Assembly (NCBI GenBank): GCA_900540945.1
Contig: UQHQ01000001.1
Coordinates: 62,001 to 126,000 of the forward strand
DNA: 64,000 nucleotides
Source: an uncultured Collinsella sp.
GTDB taxonomy: Bacteria > Actinomycetota > Coriobacteriia > Coriobacteriales > Coriobacteriaceae
Reading direction: 5' to 3'
Part shown: in pieces, positions 8,341-16,679 of the stretch
How positions within the stretch are numbered: position 1 is the first letter of the stretch
How the letters are laid out: every line of letters starts with the position of its first letter
Notes under the pieces: model-generated
What the model was told of the DNA's origin: nothing
The model's input: the letters and a program-made list of their open reading frames with translations, nothing else
Databases searched by the model: none
Made by a program: the position numbers and the translations under genes

Positions 8341-8469
8341 TTTCACGCCACCTTGTCACAAATGCGACCCGCTCGCTGACTTATGCTCAACCTATGGCGG
8401 CATCTCGTTCCGAAGGCACCTTGCTCGCTCTGGCGGGCTTTCGCTCTCTCTCCTCTACCTGCGGCGTTG

Positions 8470-8580
8470 CCTTGGTTGGCACTTAGGGACGTTCCTCTTG
8501 TGCCGGCACTTGGGGACAGTCCTTGTCAAGTCATTGGTGCAAGGGGGACGGATTGCTTTGGGTAGTCATTGCGCACATGG
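8470..8580 (+). repeat. degenerate cluster of GGGGACAG-type elements in the lysS-thrE gap
   Basis: The 434-bp gap 8231-8664 holds no convincing gene. Within it lie three worn copies of the GGGGACAG-type core: TTAGGGACGTTCC between GGCAC and GTGCC, CTTGGGGACAGTCC between ACTTG and CAAGT, and GCAAGGGGGACGGATTGC, which resembles the better-preserved copy at 10234. The stems are short (5-6 bp) or lost. Confidence 0.55.
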
Positions 8581-8664
8581 CTCGCATGACAGCCGTCTCT
8601 TTTATGTTTCCTTTAGCCGTTGCTGCTTAGGATGGGGGTTAGTCGGGAGGAAGGGAGTGTCTAT

Positions 8665-10233
8665 ATGGACGACGCGAGCGAGCGTGCAATCGAAGAGGAC
8701 ATGCTCGATCAGTTCAATTACTTTGACGATGAGGATGAGGAGCTGATCGATCGTCGCGAGCCGGCGCCGCTTGACTCATTTGATCTGGTCGATGAAGAGC
8801 CCGACGAGGACGAGGGCGAATCAACGGAGCCCCCACAGCCCTCGCGCCTTGACTCGCTGCTTTCGAGAGCCCCCATGCACCACGGTGTCCGTACCGGCGC
8901 GCTTCATATGAAAACTGACTGGCGCCAGATCGTGACGGCAGGCGATGAGCTTGCCGTCGATGCGCCGCTCACCGATAAATCATCCATCATCTGCCGCACC
9001 GGCATGCTTATGCTGGCAAGCGGAACAGGTGCCTGGCGCGTGCGCGATACCATGAATCGTGTTGCCGCTGTGCTCGGCGTCACGATTCACGTCGACCTGA
9101 GTCTCCTGTCGTTTGAGTGCACCTGCATCGAAGATGGCCACTGCTTTAACGAGGTCGTCAGCCTACCCACGACGGGAGTTAATACTCATCGCATTTGGAT
9201 GATGGAGAGCTTCTTAAAGGAAATCGAGATTTACGGGCGCCGGTTTACCGTGCACGAGTACCACGAGATGCTCAAGACCGTTGAGAGCTCAAAGCCCGAT
9301 TACGCTCCCTGGCAACAGGGCCTTGCGGCAGCCTGTGCTTGCGGCGCCTTCGTCTTTTTGCTCGGCGGCGGCCCTATCGAGATGGCCTGCGCATTCGTAG
9401 GCGCTGGTGTCGGCAACTTTGCTCGCTCCCATATTCTCAAGCAGGGTCTTGGCCAGTTTAGCGCGCTGACGACTGGCGTTGCGCTCGCTTGCGTTTCGTA
9501 TCTGCTGGCATTGCTCGGCCTTGGCCAGGTCATCCCTGGGGCAATGTCGCACCAAGAAGGCTATATCGGCGCCATGCTCTTTGTGATTCCCGGCTTTCCC
9601 CTCATTACGGCAGGCCTCGACATCGCTAAGCTCGATATGCGAAGCGGTATCGAGCGTCTTTCGTATGCTGTATCGATTATTGTGATGGCGACCCTCGTAG
9701 GTTGGATGGTTGCCGAATGTGTGGGACTGGCGCCGGATGACTTCGCCCCGCTCGGCCTCTCACCGTTGGCTCTTACGCTCTTGCGCATACTGATGAGCTT
9801 TATCGGTGTATTTGGCTTCTCGGTTATGTTCAACAGCCCGGTAAAGATGGCAGCGGCGGCAGGGCTCATCGGCGCTGTGTCCAATACCTTGCGCCTTACG
9901 CTCGTCGATGCGCCGACGATATTTCCTTTCCTGGGCCTGGGCACAGGTATGCCTCCCGAGGCAGCAGCGTTTATCGGCGCACTGGTATCGGGGTTGCTCG
10001 CGAGCTTAGCCGAAATCAAGCTCACCTACCCGCGTATCGCCCTCACGGTGCCATCGATTGTCATTATGGTGCCGGGCTTGTATCTGTATCGCTCGATGTA
10101 TTACATGTGCACCTTCGATACGGTCAATATGCTCGGCTGGTTTGTGCGTGCAGTACTCATCGTGGCGTTTTTGCCCGTTGGTCTGGGTGTGGCGCGTACG
10201 CTCACCGACCCTCGCTGGCGCCACACCAGCTAA
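8665..10233 (+). CDS. threonine/serine exporter family protein (ThrE + ThrE_2 fusion)
   Basis: Membrane protein of 522 residues. An acidic cytoplasmic N-terminus of about 80 residues leads into the DUF1212 region (LASGTGAWRVRDTMNRVAAVLGV), and from about residue 215 onwards come roughly ten hydrophobic segments. The last part corresponds to the DUF3815/ThrE_2 half, so both halves, often separate genes, are fused as in Corynebacterium ThrE. Family members export Thr and Ser; direction and substrate here are inferred. ATG 8665 has a strong GGGAGGAAGGGAG upstream. The TAA stop abuts a hairpin repeat at 10234. Confidence 0.82.
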   Translation: MDDASERAIEEDMLDQFNYFDDEDEELIDRREPAPLDSFDLVDEEPDEDEGESTEPPQPSRLDSLLSRAPMHHGVRTGALHMKTDWRQIVTAGDELAVDAPLTDKSSIICRTGMLMLASGTGAWRVRDTMNRVAAVLGVTIHVDLSLLSFECTCIEDGHCFNEVVSLPTTGVNTHRIWMMESFLKEIEIYGRRFTVHEYHEMLKTVESSKPDYAPWQQGLAAACACGAFVFLLGGGPIEMACAFVGAGVGNFARSHILKQGLGQFSALTTGVALACVSYLLALLGLGQVIPGAMSHQEGYIGAMLFVIPGFPLITAGLDIAKLDMRSGIERLSYAVSIIVMATLVGWMVAECVGLAPDDFAPLGLSPLALTLLRILMSFIGVFGFSVMFNSPVKMAAAAGLIGAVSNTLRLTLVDAPTIFPFLGLGTGMPPEAAAFIGALVSGLLASLAEIKLTYPRIALTVPSIVIMVPGLYLYRSMYYMCTFDTVNMLGWFVRAVLIVAFLPVGLGVARTLTDPRWRHTS

Positions 10234-10266
10234 TTGGTACAAGGGGGACAGGTTACTTTGCACCAA
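10234..10266 (+). repeat. stop-codon hairpin with GGGGGACAGG loop (copy c)
   Basis: TTGGTACAA and TTGCACCAA (one mismatch) close the loop GGGGGACAGGTTACT. It begins on the base after the ThrE stop codon. Same loop core as copies at 2477, 39486, 42202 and 45183. Confidence 0.75.
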
Positions 10267-10269
10267 ATG

Positions 10270-10335
10270 AGTTGCGGTGAAATAGGGACTGAATGCTGTT
10301 TAAAGGGTCAAAACAGTCCGTATTCCACCGCAACT
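10270..10335 (+). repeat. AGTTGCGGTG palindrome (family Q, copy 1)
   Basis: Two 22-bp arms with two mismatches, starting AGTTGCGGTGAAATAG and ending in CACCGCAACT, enclose 22 nt. A second copy at 56501-56567 has the same outer arm but a different, still self-complementary inner arm. The gap 10234-10535 otherwise holds only copy c and the terminator at 10452. Confidence 0.8.
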
Positions 10336-10451
10336 TATGGGGTCGGGGATTATTGGTGCCCTGCATCTTCATAAACTCAACGCTTACGAAGCGCGCGCCG
10401 TTCGTGTTAGGGTAGTTCCACCACATAAGTAGTCACAGACGCACGTACCAC

Positions 10452-10500
10452 GGGCGGGCGAGATGAAGTCCCAACAGCTCCATCTTGCCCGCCCATTTTT
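10452..10500 (+). terminator. terminator or attenuator ahead of the DUF2798 gene
   Basis: GGGCGGGCGAGATGAAG and CTCCATCTTGCCCGCCC form a long stem with two mismatches, followed by ATTTTTG. It sits only 36 bp before the next start codon and more than 200 bp after ThrE, which favours a leader attenuator over a simple ThrE terminator. Confidence 0.75.
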
Positions 10501-10535
10501 GTTGCGTGGTGTTGCGGCGTAACACAGAAAGGACC

Positions 10536-11093
10536 ATGCCCTTTATGCCTATCAACAAACGAGAGAGCCTGCTGTTTACCTTTATCATGTGCTTTTGCAT
10601 GGTGCTCTGGATGAGCATCTACAACGTTGCCCTGCAGCATGGGGCCATCAACGGCGAGGTTGTTGCCGCCGCGTGGCTCGGCTTCCCCGTTGCCTACATT
10701 TTTGCCATGTGCTGCGACTGGTTTGTTGCCAGCCCCCTTGCCAAGGGTTTCGCCTTTAAATTCCTGGTCACGCCGGGTAAGAGCTCGCCGCTTGCCATGA
10801 CGCTCGCCGTCAGCTCCTGCATGGTCGTTCCCATGGTCATCATCATGTCACTCTACGGCGCGTGCGAAGGCCTGTTCCATATGCCCGGCGGCATCCTTGC
10901 GAACCTGTATTCCGTGCCTGCGATCTGGATGATCAACATCCCGCATAATTTTGTGATGGCGCTGCCGTGGAACCTTTTGGTAGCCGGTCCGATTTCCCAC
11001 TTCGTCTTCCGTCGCGCCTTCCCTGTGGGGACGGTTTTCAAGGAGGAGCATGCCGAGCTCTTGGAGCAGGCTATGGCTCCTGAGTGCGAGTAG
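10536..11093 (+). CDS. DUF2798 family membrane protein
   Basis: A 185-residue protein with four hydrophobic segments arranged as two similar halves: KRESLLFTFIMCFCMVLWMS, then the segment with AAWLGFPVAYIFAMCCDWFV, then SPLAMTLAVSSCMVVPMVII and NFVMALPWNLLVAGPISHFVF. The internal repeat of a two-helix unit is typical of DUF2798. The molecular function is unknown. ATG 10536 is preceded by AGAAAGGA; the longer frame from 10485 would begin inside the terminator and is rejected. It stands alone between two terminators. Confidence 0.75.
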   Translation: MPFMPINKRESLLFTFIMCFCMVLWMSIYNVALQHGAINGEVVAAAWLGFPVAYIFAMCCDWFVASPLAKGFAFKFLVTPGKSSPLAMTLAVSSCMVVPMVIIMSLYGACEGLFHMPGGILANLYSVPAIWMINIPHNFVMALPWNLLVAGPISHFVFRRAFPVGTVFKEEHAELLEQAMAPECE

Positions 11094-11259
11094 CTCGCTT
11101 AGGGATCTGCTGAGCGCGGGCGACTTGCTTGGTTGGAGCCCTAAGCGTGGATAGCTCTCTCGGCGACATCGCGGGCGTGAGCGGTGCGCATGACCGGAGG
11201 GCCCGTGCTGCTCCGTTGCCCGACGTGCTAGCGCGCAGAAGAATCTGTTGGTGCATTCG

Positions 11260-11292
11260 GCGGCTGCTGAAGCGTTTCGGCAGCCGCTTTTT
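11260..11292 (+). terminator. terminator after the DUF2798 gene
   Basis: GCGGCTGC and GCAGCCGC around TGAAGCGTTTCG, then TTTTT. The 160 bp between the DUF2798 stop and this hairpin show nothing else I can identify. Confidence 0.88.
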
Positions 11293-11304
11293 ATACGGAG
11301 TTTA

Positions 11305-11325
11305 AATACAACAGTCTGTTGTATT
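11305..11325. promoter_or_regulatory. palindromic operator upstream of the activase-TetR operon
   Basis: AATACAACAG-T-CTGTTGTATT is a perfect 10-bp inverted repeat with a single central base, about 55 bp before the TTG start. Possible -35 TTGTAT overlaps its right arm, with TATATC downstream. A 21-bp operator of this form is typical for TetR dimers, and the operon ends with a TetR gene, so autoregulation is the simplest reading. Confidence 0.7.
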
Positions 11326-11380
11326 ACGTAGAGTGGTATATCTCTAGCAGGAAAAATGCGAGAGACGGAGCATTATAGCG

Positions 11381-14300
11381 TTGCTAGTAGGACTGGACGT
11401 AGGGTCGACGACGACCAAAGTTTACGCGATGCACGAGGATATGACCGAGGCGTGGTGGGGATATCGCCGCCATGGGGCGTGTCAGACAGCGAGCGTGCGC
11501 GCCATGCTCGGCGAGCTCGCCGAGCGCTTTCCCCATGAGTCGCTGCGCGTTGCGGTGACCGGCTCGGGTGCGCGCGATATCGCGACCGCGCTGGGCGCCT
11601 CGTACGTTCAGGAGGTGGTCGCCAACGCGCTCGCGATCAGCAGGTTCTATCCGCAGACGCGCTGCGCCATCGAGCTGGGCGGCCAAGACGCCAAGATGAT
11701 CTTCTTCCGCACCAACGATAAGGGAGACATCGAGGTTGCCGACATGCGCATGAACGGTTCGTGCGCAGGCGGTACCGGTGCATTTATCGACGAGATGGCA
11801 AAGCTCATGGGGGTCGGCACCGAATCGGGCGAGTTCGAGCAGCTCGCAAGCCGGGGAACGACCGTCCACGAGGTCTCGGGCCGCTGCGGCGTGTACGCAA
11901 AGACCGATATCCAGCCGCTGCTCAACGAGGGCATTCCTACCACCGACCTGGCGCTTTCGGCGCTTCACGCGGTCGCCCGCCAAACGATCGGCGGTCTGGC
12001 CCAGGGTATCGACATCGAGCCGCCGGTAATCTTCGAGGGCGGTACGCTCGCCTACAACCCCACGCTGGTCCGCGTGTTCCGGGAGCAACTGAATCTATCG
12101 GACGATCAGGTTATCGTCCCGCGCGATCCGCAGATCATGGTCGCGCGCGGTGCCGCCCTGTCGCTGACCGACATGTTCGCATCGTCCCAACCGATCGACC
12201 TTCCCGACGCTTTTGTCCGGCTGGATAAGCTCGAGACGGTCGCGCCCGCAAGCGGGGAGGGACGTCTTGCCCAGCCCTTTTTTGCCACACCTGCCGAGCA
12301 GGCGGATTTTACGGCACGCCATGGCAAAGAGACGCCGGCAAAGGGTCCGGATGCGTATGCGCCCGGAGAGACGGTGCGTGTGGCGCTCGGTATCGATTCG
12401 GGGAGCACGACGACCAAGTTCGCCCTGGTCGATGAGGCGGGTGAGCTTGTCGATTCGTTCTACGCGTCTAATAACGGCAGACCGCTCGACGTCGCCCAAC
12501 AGGGTCTTGTCAGCTTGAAGAACCGCTGGGAGACAGCGGGAGTCACGCTTGCGATCGATGCCGTGGGCACCACGGGATACGGCGAGGAGCTTTTCGCGTG
12601 CGCGTTCCACGCCGACTACCATACGGTCGAGACGGTCGCGCACGCCCGCGCCGCGTGCACATGCGTTCCCGATGCGACCTTCGTGCTCGACATCGGCGGA
12701 CAGGATATGAAGGCCATCTGGCTCAACCACGGCGTGCTGACCGATATCGTCGTCAACGAGGCGTGCTCTGCGGGCTGCGGCTCGTTCCTCGAGGGTTTTG
12801 CCAAAAACCTCGGAATAGCCGTTGAGGATATCGCGACCGAGGCATTTTCGTCCAAAGCCCCCGCCGTTCTCGGCAGCCGCTGCACGGTGTTCATGAACAG
12901 CAGCGTCGTTTCCGAGCAGCGGCGCGGTAAGGGTCCGGGCGACATCATGGCCGGTCTCTGCCGTTCGATTATCGAGAACGTGTTCACCAAGGTCATTCGC
13001 GTTTCAAATCTCAACCGTCTGGGCGACAAAGTCGTCGTCCAGGGCGGCACGTTCCGAAACGACGCGGTGCTGCGCGCATTCGAGCAGTATCTGGGCAAAC
13101 CCGTCACGCGTGCGCCCCACCCGGGGCTGATGGGCGCTATCGGTATCGCCCTGCTCGCGCGCGAGGAATGCCGCAAGGGCGACGCCGGCACGTCGTTTAT
13201 CGGGCTCGATGCCGTGGAGCGCTTCGAGCATCGCGAGTTCGGCGGCGTTACCTGCCGTCGGTGCAACAACCGCTGCCAGCGCGCGGTCGTGGCATTTGGC
13301 GACGGCTCGCTTTACGTCACGGGCAATCGCTGCCCGCGCGGCGGCGCCATCTCATGGGATGAGCTCGTGCGCGAGGTTCCCGCGGCGGAGGAGCTGCGTC
13401 CGCAGGGTACTTGCGAGGCACAGGCACCCGGCACGGGGCGCGACCGGACCGCGGCTGCCCCCAATCTCTTTGTCGACCGCGAGAAGCTGCTGTTCGAGTC
13501 GTGCCCCACGGTTCCCGTCTGCGGGGGGCGCGATGTCACGATCGGCATTCCCCGTGTGCTCGAGTTCTGGGACACCATGCCGTTCTGGTCGACGTTCTTC
13601 AGCACGCTCGGCTTTAAGGTGCGCGTCTCGGGACGCAGCACCAAGGCGATGTACGAGCGCGGTCTGGCGCACGTCACATCCGACACCGTGTGCTTCCCGG
13701 CCAAGCTCGTCCACGGGCACATCCGCAATCTCGTCGACGCCGGCGTCGACCGCATCTTCATGCCCATCATCACGACGGTGCCCACCGAAAACACCGCCTC
13801 TACCAGCGAGTGGATGTGCGCCGTCGTAAAGGGATACCCCTACGTGATGCGCAATGCCGATAACCCGGAGGAGCGTTTCGGCGTTCCGTTCGATACGCCG
13901 CTGTTCCACTGGTACGACGAGGGCGACCGAAACCGCCAGCTCAAGGCGTGGTGCAAGGAGACCTTCGATATCGATGCCGACCTGGTTGCCAAGGCGACCG
14001 AGCAGGCGGACCGCGCGCAGCAGACGTTTGAGAACCAGCTGCAGCTGCGCGGCAGGCAGGTGCTCGAGAACGTGCGCGAGGACGGCGGCTACGCGGTGGT
14101 GATCGCTTCGCGCCCGTACCACAACGACCCGCTGGTCAACCACGGGCTGCCCAAGCTCTTCTCTGAGCGCGGCATCCCCGTGCTGACGCCCGATGCGGTG
14201 CCGGGGGTCTGCAACGTCGATCTTTCCAACAGCCGCATCGACATCGTGAACAACTACCATGCGCGCATGCTGTCGTGCGCGGTCATCGTCGCATCGACGC

Positions 14301-15814
14301 CCGAGCTCGAGCTCGTGCAGATGGGCAGCTTCGGCTGCGGCCACGATGCGTATCTCACCGATGAGATCGCGCGCATGATGGGCGAGATGGGCTCCAAGGT
14401 TCCGATGATGATCAAGCTCGATGAGAACGACGTCGCCGGTCCCATGGGCATTCGCGTGCGTTCGTTTATCGAGTCGGTCAACCGTCGTCGCGCGGAGGAG
14501 CGTGCCGAGGGCGCCCGGGTGCACGCGGTCCATCCGCTCGACGACCCGTATAAGGTCAAGTACACCAAGCGCGACCGGCACGACAAGATCGCGCTGGTCC
14601 CCAACACCTCCCATGCGTTCTGCAGGCTCATGACCGCGGCGATGCGCAATCAGGGCGTGCGCGCCGAGGCCCTTGATATCGGGCGCGAGGATGCCATCCG
14701 CCTGGGCAAACGCTATGTGCACAACGACATCTGCTTCCCCGCGCAAATCGTGATCGGCGAGGCGCTCGCGGCACTCGAGAGCGGTAAGTACGACCCGCAC
14801 GACGTCGCCGTGGTGACTGGCAAGTATATCGGCGACTGCCGCCTGACGCACTACATGCCCCTGCTGCGCCGCGCGCTCGACGACGCGGGATACGACTATG
14901 TCCCGGTGCTCACCAACGACGACGTCGATGCCCACAATGCGCATCCGGGCTTCAAGCTCGGCCTTGGCCCGAGCATCCAGATCGCCTACGGTCTTCCCAT
15001 GATCGATACCCTCGAGGCCATGCTTAGGCGCATCCGTCCCTACGAGCTCGAGAAGGGCGCGGCGGACGCTGCGTTCGACCGCGCGCTCGATGAGGTTATC
15101 GAGGGCATGGAGCGCTCCGGGCTGAGAGGCCAGGCGACGGGCTTCAAACGCGCGCTTGCGATCATGGACGCCGTTCCGTACGACCGCTCGAACCCGCATC
15201 CGACCGTTCTCATCGTGGGCGAGTACCTGCTCAATTTCCATCTCGGCGCCAACCACGAGATCGAGCGCTACCTCGAGGACAACGGGCTCGAGGTCATCGA
15301 GGCGCGCATGACCGACGTGATCCGCAAGACCTATTTCTACAAGCATGCGCAGTCGCGCGAGTTCCACGTCGACCTGTCGCTGCCCGAAAAGGCCTGGTAC
15401 GCCACGGCGGACAACCTGTTCGAGCTCGCGCACGACCGTTGCGACCGCCTGGGCGCGGCGAGCCCGCTCTACGAGCCGCCGACGCGCATGCCCGAGCTCG
15501 TGCGCGCGAGCGATAAGATCCTGCACCATACGTTCGATGCGGGCGAGGGCGTGCTGATTCCGGCGGAGATCCTCGAGCACGCCAAGCGCGGCTGCCGCAA
15601 CTTCGTGATCCTGCAGCCGTTCGGGTGTCTGCCCAACCATGTCGTGGGGCGCGGGCTCATCCATGCGCTCAAGGAGCAGTATCCCACGGCGCAGTTCCTG
15701 CCGCTCGACTACGATCCCGACGTGAGCTTCGCCAACGTGGAGAACCGTCTTCAGATGCTCATCATGAACGCCAAGGCGCAGGGGTGCGGTGAGGCGCATG
15801 GCGAGACCGCGTAA
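11381..15814 (+). CDS. 2-hydroxyacyl-CoA dehydratase activase-like ATPase, multidomain
   Basis: A 1,477-residue cytosolic protein built from two BadF/BcrA/HgdC-type ASKHA ATPase domains. Domain 1 (about 1-270) begins LVGLDVGSTTTKVYA and has the cluster-binding NGSCAGGTGAF; domain 2 (about 325-590) begins GIDSGSTTTKFALVD with NEACSAGCGSF. A cysteine motif follows (CRRCNNRCQRA, about 625), then a DUF2229-type region and a C-terminal half resembling dehydratase subunits. HgdC proteins pass an electron, driven by ATP, to 2-hydroxyacyl-CoA dehydratases through a 4Fe-4S cluster. The large fused forms in anaerobes have no settled substrate. The TTG start is supported by ACGGAG about 10 bp upstream. 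The 3' end overlaps the TetR gene by 17 bp. Confidence 0.85.
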   Translation: MLVGLDVGSTTTKVYAMHEDMTEAWWGYRRHGACQTASVRAMLGELAERFPHESLRVAVTGSGARDIATALGASYVQEVVANALAISRFYPQTRCAIELGGQDAKMIFFRTNDKGDIEVADMRMNGSCAGGTGAFIDEMAKLMGVGTESGEFEQLASRGTTVHEVSGRCGVYAKTDIQPLLNEGIPTTDLALSALHAVARQTIGGLAQGIDIEPPVIFEGGTLAYNPTLVRVFREQLNLSDDQVIVPRDPQIMVARGAALSLTDMFASSQPIDLPDAFVRLDKLETVAPASGEGRLAQPFFATPAEQADFTARHGKETPAKGPDAYAPGETVRVALGIDSGSTTTKFALVDEAGELVDSFYASNNGRPLDVAQQGLVSLKNRWETAGVTLAIDAVGTTGYGEELFACAFHADYHTVETVAHARAACTCVPDATFVLDIGGQDMKAIWLNHGVLTDIVVNEACSAGCGSFLEGFAKNLGIAVEDIATEAFSSKAPAVLGSRCTVFMNSSVVSEQRRGKGPGDIMAGLCRSIIENVFTKVIRVSNLNRLGDKVVVQGGTFRNDAVLRAFEQYLGKPVTRAPHPGLMGAIGIALLAREECRKGDAGTSFIGLDAVERFEHREFGGVTCRRCNNRCQRAVVAFGDGSLYVTGNRCPRGGAISWDELVREVPAAEELRPQGTCEAQAPGTGRDRTAAAPNLFVDREKLLFESCPTVPVCGGRDVTIGIPRVLEFWDTMPFWSTFFSTLGFKVRVSGRSTKAMYERGLAHVTSDTVCFPAKLVHGHIRNLVDAGVDRIFMPIITTVPTENTASTSEWMCAVVKGYPYVMRNADNPEERFGVPFDTPLFHWYDEGDRNRQLKAWCKETFDIDADLVAKATEQADRAQQTFENQLQLRGRQVLENVREDGGYAVVIASRPYHNDPLVNHGLPKLFSERGIPVLTPDAVPGVCNVDLSNSRIDIVNNYHARMLSCAVIVASTPELELVQMGSFGCGHDAYLTDEIARMMGEMGSKVPMMIKLDENDVAGPMGIRVRSFIESVNRRRAEERAEGARVHAVHPLDDPYKVKYTKRDRHDKIALVPNTSHAFCRLMTAAMRNQGVRAEALDIGREDAIRLGKRYVHNDICFPAQIVIGEALAALESGKYDPHDVAVVTGKYIGDCRLTHYMPLLRRALDDAGYDYVPVLTNDDVDAHNAHPGFKLGLGPSIQIAYGLPMIDTLEAMLRRIRPYELEKGAADAAFDRALDEVIEGMERSGLRGQATGFKRALAIMDAVPYDRSNPHPTVLIVGEYLLNFHLGANHEIERYLEDNGLEVIEARMTDVIRKTYFYKHAQSREFHVDLSLPEKAWYATADNLFELAHDRCDRLGAASPLYEPPTRMPELVRASDKILHHTFDAGEGVLIPAEILEHAKRGCRNFVILQPFGCLPNHVVGRGLIHALKEQYPTAQFLPLDYDPDVSFANVENRLQMLIMNAKAQGCGEAHGETA

Positions 15815-16487
15815 GGACGCCGATGCGCCCGATGCACGCACCCGTATCATCGAGGCGTTTTGGGAGCTCATCGAGAACAACAGCATCTTCGAGCTGTCGG
15901 TTGGCGAGGTGACCCGCGCCGCCCGGTGCAATCGCGGAACGTTTTACTACTATTTTCACGATTTCGATGAACTCGTCGCCATCGCCATAGCCCAACTGCT
16001 GCAGGATAACGAGCTCATCACCGATGCCCTCTGGCATTTTTCGAGCGAGGGCGACCTTTCGGCGTTCGACCGGCGCGACGTCCGCTGCCTGCTGCGGCGC
16101 ATCGTCATCACCATGAGGGCGGGTGCCGCCGAACAGGTCGTGCAGGGCATCCATACGATCATCATCGACCGCGTGAGAGAGATCGTCCACCCCGACGGAG
16201 AAGAGCTCAAGGCGGATTCGAGCTTTGCGGTGGGCTTTCTGGTCTCGGGCATCATGGACTTTGTGATGGCGGTCGGCTTTGCCCGGGAGGGCGGCGAGGA
16301 GATAGACCTCGAGCAGCTGGGGGACAGCGCGTGCGCGTACCTGAGGGCGGTCGCCATGCAGACGGTGGAAACGGTCGCGCAAGTCGAGGGCGTCGATACA
16401 TCCGAGCTGCTCGAACGCGTCTCCAAGGAGGCCGATGCCTATCGCGCATCGCGTGCGACGAGTCCCGACGTGGTGAAAGACGCCTAG
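15798..16487 (+). CDS. TetR family transcriptional regulator
   Basis: 229 residues. The N-terminal TetR helix-turn-helix is clear: TRIIEAFWELIENNSIFELS, then VGEVTRAARCNRGTFYYYF. The ligand domain that follows has no obvious match. ATG 15798 lies inside the end of the activase gene, with GGTGAGG just upstream, so translation is probably coupled. It is the natural candidate to bind the palindrome at 11305 and to sense a metabolite of the activase pathway. A GTG at 15789 is an alternative start. Confidence 0.85.
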   Translation: MARPRKDADAPDARTRIIEAFWELIENNSIFELSVGEVTRAARCNRGTFYYYFHDFDELVAIAIAQLLQDNELITDALWHFSSEGDLSAFDRRDVRCLLRRIVITMRAGAAEQVVQGIHTIIIDRVREIVHPDGEELKADSSFAVGFLVSGIMDFVMAVGFAREGGEEIDLEQLGDSACAYLRAVAMQTVETVAQVEGVDTSELLERVSKEADAYRASRATSPDVVKDA

Positions 16488-16512
16488 GGTTTCTCTTGCG
16501 GGGCGCCTGTCG

Positions 16513-16540
16513 CGCATCGCGCGGTGAGTCCCGCGATGCG
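16513..16540 (+). other. hairpin downstream of the TetR gene
   Basis: CGCATCGCG and CGCGATGCG (perfect 9 bp) enclose CGGTGAGTCC. There is no T-run, so it is a stem-loop of uncertain role rather than a clear terminator. Confidence 0.5.
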
Positions 16541-16679
16541 GTCATAACCTGCATTCATGTGAGCCGGGTTTATAGATATTCCTCCAGCTGTTAACATAGA
16601 CAACCTGTGGGTAAAGAGACAAAAGCGCCGCCGACGGGCGGGCGTTTTGATTTCGATGAACTCATGTAAGGAAACGAGC

